A DNA stretch of 64,000 bases from contig NZ_SMFN01000012.1 of assembly GCF_004349135.1 (NCBI RefSeq), positions 1-64,000 on the forward strand, in the 5' to 3' direction. The position numbers and the translations under genes are program-made. The notes beneath the pieces were generated by a model. It had not been told where the DNA came from, did not search any database, and saw nothing but the letters and a program-made list of their open reading frames with translations. The stretch comes from Flavobacterium sandaracinum. Its GTDB lineage: Bacteria; Bacteroidota; Bacteroidia; Flavobacteriales; Flavobacteriaceae. Every line of letters begins with the position of its first letter. Within the stretch, counting starts at the first letter, position 1. Below are positions 8,390-16,704 of the stretch, piece after piece.

Positions 8390-9691
8390 TTATTCAAATG
8401 TTTTAGCAATCTTTCCTTCAATATAGTCACGCAAAGCCTCAATTTTTAGAGTGTTCACAACTTCCGAAGCGAAGGCGTGCATCAATAATTTTTTAGCATT
8501 TGTTAGACCTATTCCACGAGCCTGTAGGTAAAATATTTTTTCTTGATCTAATTTTCCGGTGGATGTCCCGTGCGAACATTTTACATCATCGGCATAAATT
8601 TCTAATTGCGGTTTTGTATTGATTGTTCCGTCTTCGCTTAGTAAAATATTTTTATTGGATTGAAATGCATTTGTTTTTTGAGCATCTTTTCTAACAAATA
8701 TTTTTCCATTAAAAGTAGCGGTTGACTTTCCGTCAATAATCCCTTTGTAAAGCTCGTTGCTGTTGCAATTTGGCTTGCGGTGATCTACGACAGTATGATT
8801 ATCAACTACTTGATTTCCTGCAGTTATATACAATCCGTTCAAATGCGATTCGATATGTTCATCATCTAACACTAAAGTTAAATTATTGCGAACTAATGCG
8901 CCACTCACGGTAAAAGTATGGGTAGAAAATACGCTTTGTTTCTTTTGAATTACTTGTGTGGTATTCATTAAATAACCCAACTCATTTTCATCCTGAATTT
9001 TATAATGATCTAGAATAGCGTGCTTATCGACTACAATTTCTGTTACTGCATTACTGAATGTTTTGGCTTTAGAATCAACCGTTTCAAACGATTCAATAAT
9101 TTTTGCTTGCGCATTTTCATCCACCACGATTAAATTACGTGGATGAATAATGGTGCTTTTGGATGCTGTTGAAATGTGAATGACGTGTATCGGTTTTTCA
9201 ATTATCACATTTTTTGCAATATGAATAAATACGCCATCTTTAGTCATTGCGGTATTTAACGCAATAAATGGATCCGTTTTTATATCTGCATATTGTGCAT
9301 AATGTTTTTCAAAAAGAGCAGAATTGCTAGTTGCCGCATTTACTAAACTGCAAATCGTTACCCCTTTTGGAAGATTTTCTAAATTAGATAATCCTTCCAC
9401 AAAAATACCGTTTTCGATAATTACATTATAAGCCTCTTTTAAAAATTTCAGCGGCTCGATTTGCTCATCGCTGCAGTTTTTACTGGTCGAGAAATCAAAT
9501 TCCCCTTTCAGCATTAAAGCGATAGGAGTGTATTTATATTCTTCATGCTTTCGGTCTGGAATGCCTTGTTTGTAAAAGCTTTCCATCGCCTGATCACGAA
9601 GTTGTGTATCGCCGAATAAAAATAATTTTGATGTCTCAAATTCAAAAATCAATTTATCTTTTATCGTACTGGTTTTAATTGCTGTTTCCAT
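8390..9691 (-). CDS. sufD: Iron-sulfur cluster assembly protein SufD
   Basis: A 433-residue SufD, with the family's N-terminal helices and a right-handed beta-helix core that ends in the conserved CSHGTSTGKLDQEKIFYLQARG block (near residues 373-395), followed by the C-terminal helices. SufD pairs with SufB and SufC in the SufBC2D scaffold on which [Fe-S] clusters are built in the cytosol. It lies 11 bp after sufC and 5 bp before the DUF59 gene. Length is normal for the family. Confidence 0.95.
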   Translation of the reverse strand: METAIKTSTIKDKLIFEFETSKLFLFGDTQLRDQAMESFYKQGIPDRKHEEYKYTPIALMLKGEFDFSTSKNCSDEQIEPLKFLKEAYNVIIENGIFVEGLSNLENLPKGVTICSLVNAATSNSALFEKHYAQYADIKTDPFIALNTAMTKDGVFIHIAKNVIIEKPIHVIHISTASKSTIIHPRNLIVVDENAQAKIIESFETVDSKAKTFSNAVTEIVVDKHAILDHYKIQDENELGYLMNTTQVIQKKQSVFSTHTFTVSGALVRNNLTLVLDDEHIESHLNGLYITAGNQVVDNHTVVDHRKPNCNSNELYKGIIDGKSTATFNGKIFVRKDAQKTNAFQSNKNILLSEDGTINTKPQLEIYADDVKCSHGTSTGKLDQEKIFYLQARGIGLTNAKKLLMHAFASEVVNTLKIEALRDYIEGKIAKTFE

Positions 9692-9702
9692 TTTGTACTA
9701 AA

Positions 9703-10461
9703 TTAAGCTTCTACTTCTTCTACTTCTTTAATAAAATCATATCCTTTTTCTTCTAGTTCTAAAGCCAATTCTTTTGGCCCTGTTTTCACAATTTTTCCAT
9801 TATATAAAACGTGAACAACATCGGGGATAATATAATCCAACAACCTTTGATAATGCGTGATAACAATGGTTGCGTTATCTTTCGATTTTAATTTATTCAC
9901 GCCGTTGGCAACAATTCGTAAGGCATCAATATCAAGTCCACTATCGGTTTCGTCAAGTATGGAAAGTTTTGGCTCCAGCATTGCCATTTGAAATATTTCA
10001 TTTCGTTTTTTTTCACCACCGCTAAAACCTTCGTTTATCGAGCGACTGATAAGTGCTTTATCTATCTCAACTAATTTTTGCTTTTCTTTCAACAGTGTTA
10101 AAAACTCTTTTGCTGCCAGAGGTTCCAAACCTTTGTAAGCGCGAATTTCACCAATAGCTGTTTTTAAAAAATTAATATTGCTTACTCCCGGAATTTCAAT
10201 GGGATATTGAAACGCAAGAAATATGCCTTCTCTAGCTCTATCTTCCGCTTCTAGTTCTAATAAATTTATACCGTTATAGATTATTTCACCTTCTGTAACT
10301 TCGTATTCGGAACGCCCTGCAAGCACTGCAGATAAGGTGCTTTTTCCAGAACCGTTAGGGCCCATAATAGCATGTACTTCTCCCGCTTTTATTTCTAGAT
10401 TAATTCCTCTTAATATTTCTTTCCCGTCAATTGACGCGTGTAGATTTTTTATTGATAGCAT
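9703..10461 (-). CDS. sufC: SufC, ATPase of the SUF scaffold
   Basis: A 252-residue soluble ABC-type ATPase: Walker A GPNGSGKST (34-42), the Suf-specific signature FSGGEKKRNEI and Walker B LSILDETDSGLD. SufC dimerises on ATP binding and drives conformational change of SufB-SufD. The gene order sufB-sufC-sufD with 11-49 bp gaps supports the call. Confidence 0.97.
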   Translation of the reverse strand: MLSIKNLHASIDGKEILRGINLEIKAGEVHAIMGPNGSGKSTLSAVLAGRSEYEVTEGEIIYNGINLLELEAEDRAREGIFLAFQYPIEIPGVSNINFLKTAIGEIRAYKGLEPLAAKEFLTLLKEKQKLVEIDKALISRSINEGFSGGEKKRNEIFQMAMLEPKLSILDETDSGLDIDALRIVANGVNKLKSKDNATIVITHYQRLLDYIIPDVVHVLYNGKIVKTGPKELALELEEKGYDFIKEVEEVEA

Positions 10462-10510
10462 TTTTTTAAAATTTATGAGTTAAAATTTATAGGTTATAAA
10501 AGATCTCTCC

Positions 10511-11959
10511 TTATCCTACTGAGCCTTCCAAGGAAACCTCCAATAATTTTTGCGCTTCAACAGCAAACTCCATTGGCAATTGACTTAATACGTCTTTGCA
10601 ATAGCCATTTACGATTAGACCAATAGCTTTTTCCGTATCAATACCCCTTTGTTTGCAATAAAATAGTTGGTCTTCACCAATTTTTGAAGTTGTTGCTTCA
10701 TGCTCGACAATGGCGGTGTTGTTTTTTATTTCGATGTATGGAAAGGTATGTGCACCGCATTGATCAGTCATCAATAAACTATCGCATTGCGAAAAATTAC
10801 GGGCATTTTCTGCGCCTTTTCCAATACGGACTAACCCTCTGTAACTATTGTTACTATAGCCTGCCGAAATCCCTTTGGATATGATAGTACTTTTAGTATT
10901 TTTACCAATGTGGATCATTTTTGTTCCAGTATCGGCTTGCTGATAGTTATTGGTGAGGGCAACAGAATAGAATTCACCTATAGAATTGTCGCCTTTTAAA
11001 ATCACCGATGGGTATTTCCAAGTAATTGCAGAGCCTGTTTCTACTTGTGTCCAAGAGATTTTAGAATTTTCTTCCAAACAAATGCCACGTTTTGTAACAA
11101 AGTTGAAAATACCTCCTTTACCATCTTTATCACCTGGATACCAGTTTTGTACGGTGCTGTATTTTATCTGTGCATTTTTATGTGCCACGAGCTCTACAAC
11201 GGCTGCGTGCAATTGATTTTCATCACGCATCGGTGCCGTACAGCCTTCGAGGTAACTCACATATGAATCTTCATCAGCAATAATTAAGGTGCGTTCAAAT
11301 TGCCCAGTTCCAGCCGCTTCTATTCTGAAATAAGTCGAAAGTTCCATCGGACAGCGAACTCCTTTTGGAACATAACAAAACGTACCATCTGTAAATACGG
11401 CGGAGTTCAGAGCTGCATAAAAGTTGTCGGTGTAGGGAATAACAGAGCTCATATATTTTTGCACCAATTCTGGATGTTCCTGAATTGCTTCTCCGAAGGA
11501 GCAAAATATAATTCCTTTTTCAGCCAATGTTTTTTTGTATGTTGTTGAGACCGAAACGCTGTCGACAATAATATCCAGAGCTATTCTGTTTTCAACGCCT
11601 GTTAAACGTTCTTGTTCCAAGATTGAAATACCGAGTTTCTGAAATGTTTTCAATAATTCAGGATCTACTTCATCTAAACTGTTTAATACTGCTTTTGGCT
11701 TTGGAGCCGAGTAATAAATGATATCCTGAAAGTCTGGTTTTTGGTAAGAAACATGAGCCCATTTTGGTTCTTCCATTGTTATCCAATGACGGAAAGCCGT
11801 TAAGCGATAGTCTAACATCCATTCGGGTTCGTTTTTCTTTGCAGAAATAAAACGAATAATATCTTCATTCAATCCTTTCGGTGCGTTGTCAGCATCAATA
11901 TCGGTAACAAACCCGTATTTGTATTCCGTGCTGAGTTTTTGTTCTAAAACCTCGTTCAT
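10511..11959 (-). CDS. sufB: Iron-sulfur cluster assembly protein SufB
   Basis: A 482-residue SufB of normal length. The C-terminal core shows NFSQCDSLL followed by [10 protein letters not shown] and [17 protein letters not shown]; this includes the conserved cysteine and histidine on which a nascent cluster is thought to form. SufB is the scaffold subunit and accepts sulfur from SufS-SufE. Those two genes are not in this cluster, so sulfur must come from elsewhere. It follows the ferredoxin gene by 65 bp. Confidence 0.96.
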   Translation of the reverse strand: MNEVLEQKLSTEYKYGFVTDIDADNAPKGLNEDIIRFISAKKNEPEWMLDYRLTAFRHWITMEEPKWAHVSYQKPDFQDIIYYSAPKPKAVLNSLDEVDPELLKTFQKLGISILEQERLTGVENRIALDIIVDSVSVSTTYKKTLAEKGIIFCSFGEAIQEHPELVQKYMSSVIPYTDNFYAALNSAVFTDGTFCYVPKGVRCPMELSTYFRIEAAGTGQFERTLIIADEDSYVSYLEGCTAPMRDENQLHAAVVELVAHKNAQIKYSTVQNWYPGDKDGKGGIFNFVTKRGICLEENSKISWTQVETGSAITWKYPSVILKGDNSIGEFYSVALTNNYQQADTGTKMIHIGKNTKSTIISKGISAGYSNNSYRGLVRIGKGAENARNFSQCDSLLMTDQCGAHTFPYIEIKNNTAIVEHEATTSKIGEDQLFYCKQRGIDTEKAIGLIVNGYCKDVLSQLPMEFAVEAQKLLEVSLEGSVG

Positions 11960-12024
11960 ACTATTTAAGTTTTACTATTGTTATTTTGTTCATCGGTAAT
12001 TCCCGATCCCAAAAATCATTTTGA

Positions 12025-12378
12025 TTAAATTATTAAATGCAAACTATCTTTTTTGGCAAATAATTCTTCTTCGCTTTCGCGCCAATTTTCATCATCTACA
12101 CAGCAATCAACAGGACAAACAGCGGCACATTGAGGCTCATCATGAAAACCAACACACTCGGTGCATTTATCAGGTACTATGTAATAAACATCATTGGATA
12201 CAGGTTCTTGCGGTTCATTTGCATCGGCAGTCAATCCGCTTTTTGAGGTAAACATTCCCTTTATGGCTGTTCCATCAGCAAAGCGCCATTCATCGCCCCC
12301 TTCGTAGATTGCATTATTCGGACATTCTGGTTCACAAGCGCCACAATTAATACATTCATCTGTAATTATAATTGCCAT
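12025..12378 (-). CDS. [4Fe-4S] ferredoxin inside the suf operon
   Basis: A 117-residue ferredoxin with two cluster motifs: [11 protein letters not shown] (Cys 9, 12, 15, 19) and a second, wider one CTEC-x8-CAAVC (Cys 72, 75, 84, 88), plus Cys 92-93. The roughly 50-residue insertion between the motifs is typical of the bacterial 7Fe/8Fe-type proteins of this length. It could supply electrons for sulfane-sulfur reduction during cluster building. It stands between the A-type carrier and sufB; ferredoxin in this place is more like an isc arrangement than a standard suf one. Confidence 0.88.
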   Translation of the reverse strand: MAIIITDECINCGACEPECPNNAIYEGGDEWRFADGTAIKGMFTSKSGLTADANEPQEPVSNDVYYIVPDKCTECVGFHDEPQCAAVCPVDCCVDDENWRESEEELFAKKDSLHLII

Positions 12379-12447
12379 TTTTTCTATTTTTATAGTGTTT
12401 GGAATTTTGCAAGAAATACTTCCAGCTTTTAAGGCTTAAATCCAATA

Positions 12448-12774
12448 TTAAACGCCAAACGATTCTCCACAACCGCAAGTTCTGCTTGCATTTGGATTAA
12501 CAAATACAAATCCTTTTCCGTTTAAGCCTCCCACATAATCGAGCTCCGTACCTATTAAATAGAGAAAACTTTTTTTGTCAACGGCAATCTTTATTCCTTT
12601 GTCTTCAAAAACCTTATCGCTCTCTGTAATCACATTGTCAAACACGAGTTTATAAGTAAGACCGGAACATCCGCCACCATCCACACCTACTCTTATAAAG
12701 GTTCCTTCTGGGCTGTTTTCGTTTGCTATTAAACTTAATGCGTGTTCTTTTGCATTTTCTGAAACTGTTATCAT
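12448..12774 (-). CDS. A-type iron-sulfur carrier (IscA/SufA family)
   Basis: A 108-residue HesB/IscA-family protein with the three conserved cysteines: Cys36 in GGGCSGL and Cys100/Cys102 in the C-terminal CGCGESF. A-type carriers accept a cluster from the SUF scaffold and transfer it to target proteins. It is the second gene of the operon, 18 bp after the Rrf2 regulator. Confidence 0.93.
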   Translation of the reverse strand: MITVSENAKEHALSLIANENSPEGTFIRVGVDGGGCSGLTYKLVFDNVITESDKVFEDKGIKIAVDKKSFLYLIGTELDYVGGLNGKGFVFVNPNASRTCGCGESFGV

Positions 12775-12792
12775 TCTATTTCTAATTAATGA

Positions 12793-13275
12793 TTATAATA
12801 ATTCTTTATTTTCTCCACTTATTTCTTCAAATAAACTTTTAAAAGTAACTGTAGCTTCTTTTTCACCATGGGACAAATCAGATAGTGTGATGGTATCTAG
12901 TAACTTATCTATTGCAGATTGAACTATGGTCCAAAGCGATCGAATGGAGCAATCAACTGAATTGCTACATATTTTCATTACGCCAACATGATTGACGCAA
13001 AATTGTTCGTCAAATAACCGCCCGCCTAAGGCATTCAAAATGTCGTTTACTGTTATCGTATTTGCAGGTCTGGCCAATACATATCCTCCAACATGTCCTT
13101 TGGTACTATTAATTAAACCTTCCATACGAAGGATTCGGGTCAATTTAGAAACATTGGGTTGCGATAATCCTTCGGCTTCACTGAGCTGAGGAATGCTCAA
13201 GCCGGACTGATCATTACATTTTGCAATCCGGACTAATAGTCTTAAGCCATACTCGTCTTGTGCTGTTATTTTCAT
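12793..13275 (-). CDS. Rrf2-family regulator of the suf operon (IscR-like)
   Basis: A 160-residue Rrf2 protein with an N-terminal winged helix (residues 1-70; recognition region LSQPNVSKLTRIL) and three cysteines, Cys93, Cys103 and Cys109, in the loop that holds the cluster in IscR. The spacing here is C-x9-C-x5-C rather than the C-x5-C-x5-C of E. coli IscR. It is the first gene of the locus and lies just downstream of palindromic sites that overlap the promoter, so autoregulation in response to cluster supply is likely. Repression versus activation cannot be told from sequence. Confidence 0.88.
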   Translation of the reverse strand: MKITAQDEYGLRLLVRIAKCNDQSGLSIPQLSEAEGLSQPNVSKLTRILRMEGLINSTKGHVGGYVLARPANTITVNDILNALGGRLFDEQFCVNHVGVMKICSNSVDCSIRSLWTIVQSAIDKLLDTITLSDLSHGEKEATVTFKSLFEEISGENKELL

Positions 13276-13333
13276 TGTTTAAAAGTTTGATGTTTTAATA
13301 ATGGATTTTTAATATTTAAATAAACCTATAAGA

Positions 13334-13341
13334 CAAATGTA
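13334..13341 (-). promoter_or_regulatory. Minus-10-like (TAnnTTTG) element of the suf operon
   Basis: The minus strand reads TACATTTG here, an exact match to TAnnTTTG, about 60 nt before the Rrf2 start codon. The expected upstream element, about 19 nt further, falls inside the palindrome at 13355-13378. Confidence 0.65.
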
Positions 13342-13354
13342 AACATTGTTTTTC

Positions 13355-13378
13355 AATATATACTAAAAAGTATATATT
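13355..13378. promoter_or_regulatory. Operator palindrome 1 upstream of the suf operon
   Basis: A perfect dyad with 10-bp arms and a 4-bp A spacer; core TATACT-AAAA-AGTATA. It begins 14 bp upstream of the -7 element and covers the -33 region, the right place for a regulator binding site. The likely ligand is the adjacent Rrf2 protein. Confidence 0.7.
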
Positions 13379-13382
13379 AATT

Positions 13383-13398
13383 TATACTAAAAAGTATA
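13383..13398. promoter_or_regulatory. Operator palindrome 2 upstream of the suf operon
   Basis: The same core TATACT-AAAA-AGTATA as in palindrome 1, with its centre 24 bp further upstream. A third, degenerate half-site (AAAAAGTAT) lies at 13425-13433. The repetition makes a chance palindrome unlikely in spite of the AT-rich background. Confidence 0.65.
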
Positions 13399-13445
13399 TT
13401 GATAGCTTTCGTAAAAACTACTATAAAAAGTATCTCTTCATTTGA

Positions 13446-13471
13446 AACCTCTTTAGTGTAACAAAGAGGTT
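13446..13471. repeat. 9-bp inverted repeat in the suf-upstream gap
   Basis: AACCTCTTT (13446-13454) pairs with AAAGAGGTT (13463-13471) across an 8-nt loop. No T run follows on either strand, so it is not a convincing terminator. Confidence 0.45.
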
Positions 13472-13658
13472 GAATGACTCAGAACGCCTATTAATCTATG
13501 AGAATAACCTTTTATTAATCATGCGATTAACCGGAGATTCAGTACCTCGGTAAAAAAAAGTTAAAATTGACATTGAAGGTTGTTTTTTCAGGATACAGTC
13601 GAATGTCCAAAGAAGAACTTGACTTAAAAGAAAATAGAAAAGCAAAGGAATCTCACTA

Positions 13659-13709
13659 ACTATTGTAAATAAAAATTAAACGAACTACGTAATTTTTATC
13701 TACAATAGT
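13659..13709. repeat. Long hairpin: 20-nt arms, one mismatch
   Basis: Arms 13659-13678 and 13690-13709 are complementary at 19 of 20 positions around an 11-nt loop. The hairpin stands alone in the 810-bp non-coding gap 13276-14085, with no T run after it and no nearby gene end. It could be a small palindromic repeat or a structured RNA. The rest of that gap holds only the suf operators, a weak open stretch of about 34 codons ending near 13660 with no recognisable match, and the putA terminator. Confidence 0.55.
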
Positions 13710-14030
13710 AAGTAAGTAGTTGGACTTATTTATTGCCGTACTATAAAATGAGTGAAATACTATTTAACATAAAAAGTCATGTAAGCATTAAACCTTAAAT
13801 GACCTTATTGTTGCTAAAGTTATCAGTCTTACACAAATGAAACTTCAATGACTTATATGGTAAAAAAAATACGTCATTGTTTTATTCTTATTACTTACTT
13901 TCGATTATAAAAAAAATGAAACAAAAAAGTGATACACTATACTCAAAATCATCAATAAACAGGAAACATCTCCTACTTATATACTAATAACTATACTTAT
14001 AAGAGCTAGTAATTAAACGTAATTATATAT

Positions 14031-14065
14031 AAAAAGCTCCAATTTTAAAAAATTGAAGCTTTTTT
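14031..14065 (-). terminator. Terminator of proline dehydrogenase gene
   Basis: AAAAAGCT-c-CAATTT pairs with AAATTG-a-AGCTTTTT around a short A loop, with T runs on both sides. It is 20 bp past the minus-strand stop at 14086 and could act in both directions. Confidence 0.8.
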
Positions 14066-14085
14066 CAGTGAAAGAGATTTTAAAA

Positions 14086-15255
14086 CTATTTCCCTTTTCT
14101 TCTTTTTCTTTCTTCTTTAATCATCGCTAATTCGCGGCTCGTTTGACCCGCTACTGATGTATTTTCTTCTGCTCGACGAATCAAGTATGGCATCACATCT
14201 TTGACAGGGCCAAAAGGCAAATATTTAGCCACATTATAGCCGTTAGCTGCCAAATTATAGCTGATATTATCACTCATCCCATACAATTGACCAAACCAAA
14301 TTCGATCATTATTGGTTTTTATGCCTTGCTCCTGCATCAATTCCATCAATTTGTATGTACTTAATTCATTATGCGTTCCCGCAAAAATCGACATCAAATC
14401 TAAATGATCAACCATGTAACGAACTGAGGCATCGTAATTTTCATCTGTAGCTTCTTTTGAAGCGCAAATTGGTGATGGATATCCTTTTTCTTCGGCACGA
14501 GCCATTTCTTTTTCCATGTAAGCACCACGGACTAATTTCATACCTATAAAGAATCCGTCATTTTTGGCTTGCTCATGCAATTTTTTCAAGTAATCCAATC
14601 GATCCCAACGATACATTTGCAACGTATTGAAAACAATTGCTTTTTCTTTGTTGTATTTGCGCATCATTTCAGTCACTAAATCATCCGCAGCATCTTGCAT
14701 CCAACTTTCTTCACCATCAATCAAAAGAGCTACATTTTTAGAATGAGCATCTTTGCAAACCAAATCAAAACGCGCCACTACTCTATTCCATTCTGCTTGT
14801 TCTTCAGAAGTTAACGTTTGCTTCTCTCCTAATTTCTCATACAATTCAAAACGACCAAAACCGGTTGGTTTAAAAACAGCAAAAGGAATAGCCAAACGTT
14901 CTTTTGCAAATTCAATTGTTTTTAGAGTCATTTCAAGTGCAGCATCAAACTGATCTTCTTCTTCTTTACCTTCCACAGAATAATCCAATACAGAAGAAAC
15001 CCCTTTCGTATACATTTTATCCACTACAGATAGGCAATCTACTTCATTTACACCACCACAAAAGTGGTCAAAAACAGTAGCACGAATTAAGCCTTCAACA
15101 GGGAGATTGGCTTTCAAAGCAAAATTTGTAACTGCGGTTCCAATTCGAACTAAAGGCTGATTAGCAATCATTTTGAAAAGGAAATAAGCTCTATCTAATT
15201 CGGTATCACTTTTTAATGAAAAGGCAACTTGGGTATTATTGAATATTTTTTCCAT
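14086..15255 (-). CDS. Proline dehydrogenase
   Basis: A 389-residue single-domain proline dehydrogenase of the PutA/PRODH beta-barrel family, with the flavin-barrel strands visible as FAVFKPTGFGRFELYEKLG, FFIGMKLVRGAYMEKE and FAGTHNELS, and the C-terminal substrate-binding helix with RRAEENTSVAGQ (two arginines). It oxidises proline to pyrroline-5-carboxylate with FAD, passing electrons to the quinone pool. The second enzyme (P5C dehydrogenase) is not fused and is not in the window. It is divergent from aroB, and the two start codons are 93 bp apart. Confidence 0.94.
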   Translation of the reverse strand: MEKIFNNTQVAFSLKSDTELDRAYFLFKMIANQPLVRIGTAVTNFALKANLPVEGLIRATVFDHFCGGVNEVDCLSVVDKMYTKGVSSVLDYSVEGKEEEDQFDAALEMTLKTIEFAKERLAIPFAVFKPTGFGRFELYEKLGEKQTLTSEEQAEWNRVVARFDLVCKDAHSKNVALLIDGEESWMQDAADDLVTEMMRKYNKEKAIVFNTLQMYRWDRLDYLKKLHEQAKNDGFFIGMKLVRGAYMEKEMARAEEKGYPSPICASKEATDENYDASVRYMVDHLDLMSIFAGTHNELSTYKLMELMQEQGIKTNNDRIWFGQLYGMSDNISYNLAANGYNVAKYLPFGPVKDVMPYLIRRAEENTSVAGQTSRELAMIKEERKRRKGK

Positions 15256-15275
15256 TATTTGTTATAATTTTTGTA

Positions 15276-15283
15276 CAAATATA
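15276..15283 (-). promoter_or_regulatory. TAnnTTTG element of proline dehydrogenase gene
   Basis: The minus strand reads TATATTTG about 20 nt upstream of the start codon. The upstream TTG element is not clear. Confidence 0.5.
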
Positions 15284-15348
15284 GACAGAGTTTTGAATAT
15301 TATTCCCCAAAAATTACCTTATTTTGCGGTTCCAATTAATCCATAAAG

Positions 15349-16416
15349 ATGCAATCAATTCAAGCCAACAGTTACCCAATACATTTTAACGAAAAAGCAT
15401 ACGAAGCCTTAAATATTCATTTGAAAGAAAATAAGTATTCTAAAATTTTTATTATTGTTGACAGTAATACGAATGAATTTTGCATTCCAAAATTTCTCCC
15501 TTTTCTCGAAACTGAACTTACTATTGAAATCATTGAATTTGATGCAGGTGAAGTAAATAAAAATATTGAGACTTGCGTCCAAATTTGGAATGTACTCACT
15601 GAACTTGGTGCCGACAGAAAAAGCCTAATAATTAATTTGGGTGGCGGTGTTGTTACTGATTTAGGTGGTTTTGTTGCTTCAACATTCAAGCGAGGAATTG
15701 ATTTTATTCACATTCCTACCACATTACTATCAATGGTTGATGCCTCTGTAGGCGGAAAAAATGGGGTCGACTTAGGAAATTTAAAAAACCAAATCGGTGT
15801 TATTAATGTGCCAAAAATGGTGCTTATCGACACTCAATATCTTGAAACGGTGCCACAAAATGAAATGCGTTCCGGTCTCGCTGAAATGCTCAAACACGGT
15901 TTAATATATGATAAGGACTATTGGGAGCAATTTTTAGATCTAAAATCCATTGATTTTGCTGATTTTGATTCCTTAATTTACCGTTCGATTGAAATAAAAA
16001 ATGAAATTGTTATCCAAGATCCAACGGAGAAAAATATTCGTAAGTCATTAAATTTTGGTCATACTTTGGGTCATGCCATTGAGAGCTATTTTCTAGAAAA
16101 TGAAAATAAAACAACTTTGTTACATGGAGAAGCCATAGCCGTTGGGATGATCTTGGAAAGTTTCATCTCGTTGCATAAACAACTAATCAATAAAGAGGAA
16201 TTCTCTGAGATAAAATCTGGCATAAAATCCATCTATGACGATATCATTTTTGAAGAAAAAGATATAGAGCCTATTTTAGAATTGTTGATACACGACAAAA
16301 AAAATGAGTATGGAAACATACAGTTTGCTTTGATTGATGGTATCGGAAAAATAAAAATCAATCAATCGGTTGAAAATGAATTAATTCTTAAGGCGTTTCT
16401 GGATTATAAATCTTAA
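15349..16416 (+). CDS. aroB: 3-dehydroquinate synthase
   Basis: A 355-residue AroB. The NAD-binding part shows NLGGGVVTDLGGFVASTFKRG (near residues 98-118), and the zinc ligands lie in FGHTLGHAIE and LLHGEAIAVGM. It converts DAHP to 3-dehydroquinate, the second step of the shikimate pathway. Length is normal. It is a single gene, with a small unknown gene next in the same direction. Confidence 0.95.
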   Translation: MQSIQANSYPIHFNEKAYEALNIHLKENKYSKIFIIVDSNTNEFCIPKFLPFLETELTIEIIEFDAGEVNKNIETCVQIWNVLTELGADRKSLIINLGGGVVTDLGGFVASTFKRGIDFIHIPTTLLSMVDASVGGKNGVDLGNLKNQIGVINVPKMVLIDTQYLETVPQNEMRSGLAEMLKHGLIYDKDYWEQFLDLKSIDFADFDSLIYRSIEIKNEIVIQDPTEKNIRKSLNFGHTLGHAIESYFLENENKTTLLHGEAIAVGMILESFISLHKQLINKEEFSEIKSGIKSIYDDIIFEEKDIEPILELLIHDKKNEYGNIQFALIDGIGKIKINQSVENELILKAFLDYKS

Positions 16417-16435
16417 TTATTTTTTATAAAAAGGA

Positions 16436-16467
16436 TTGCATTGCGTATATAATATTTTTTACATTTG
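16436..16467 (+). promoter_or_regulatory. Promoter upstream of a small unknown gene
   Basis: TTG at 16436-16438, 21 nt, then TACATTTG at 16460-16467. The ATG at 16473 is only 5 nt beyond, so the transcript would start at or next to the start codon. Confidence 0.6.
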
Positions 16468-16472
16468 CACCA

Positions 16473-16652
16473 ATGAAAAAAAGTCAAAACAAACAAAATT
16501 ATAGTTCTAATAAAACCCAAAAAAAGATGTCTTTTCTAAAGATATTAAAACGGTTTTATTCTATCAAAGGCAACTTTAGTTTTGATGTTTTCCAATATTT
16601 AAAAGCAGACCACGAAAAGCTTCAGATCGTTTATGCAAATATTCGGGTTTGA
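16473..16652 (+). CDS. Small basic protein of unknown function
   Basis: A 59-codon open frame (start 16473, stop TGA 16650-16652) placed directly after a good promoter. The product is lysine-rich at the N-terminus (MKKSQNKQNYSSNKTQKKM), then FLKILKRFYSIKGNFSFDV. There is no membrane segment and I do not recognise the family. An internal ATG at 16527 (41 residues) would give a normal leader of about 55 nt and may be the true start. It lies between aroB and arginine decarboxylase. Confidence 0.5.
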   Translation: MKKSQNKQNYSSNKTQKKMSFLKILKRFYSIKGNFSFDVFQYLKADHEKLQIVYANIRV

Positions 16653-16704
16653 ATTATCGGTTACTTTATTTTTACAATATTTTAATCTATAATTACGACA
16701 TCTA

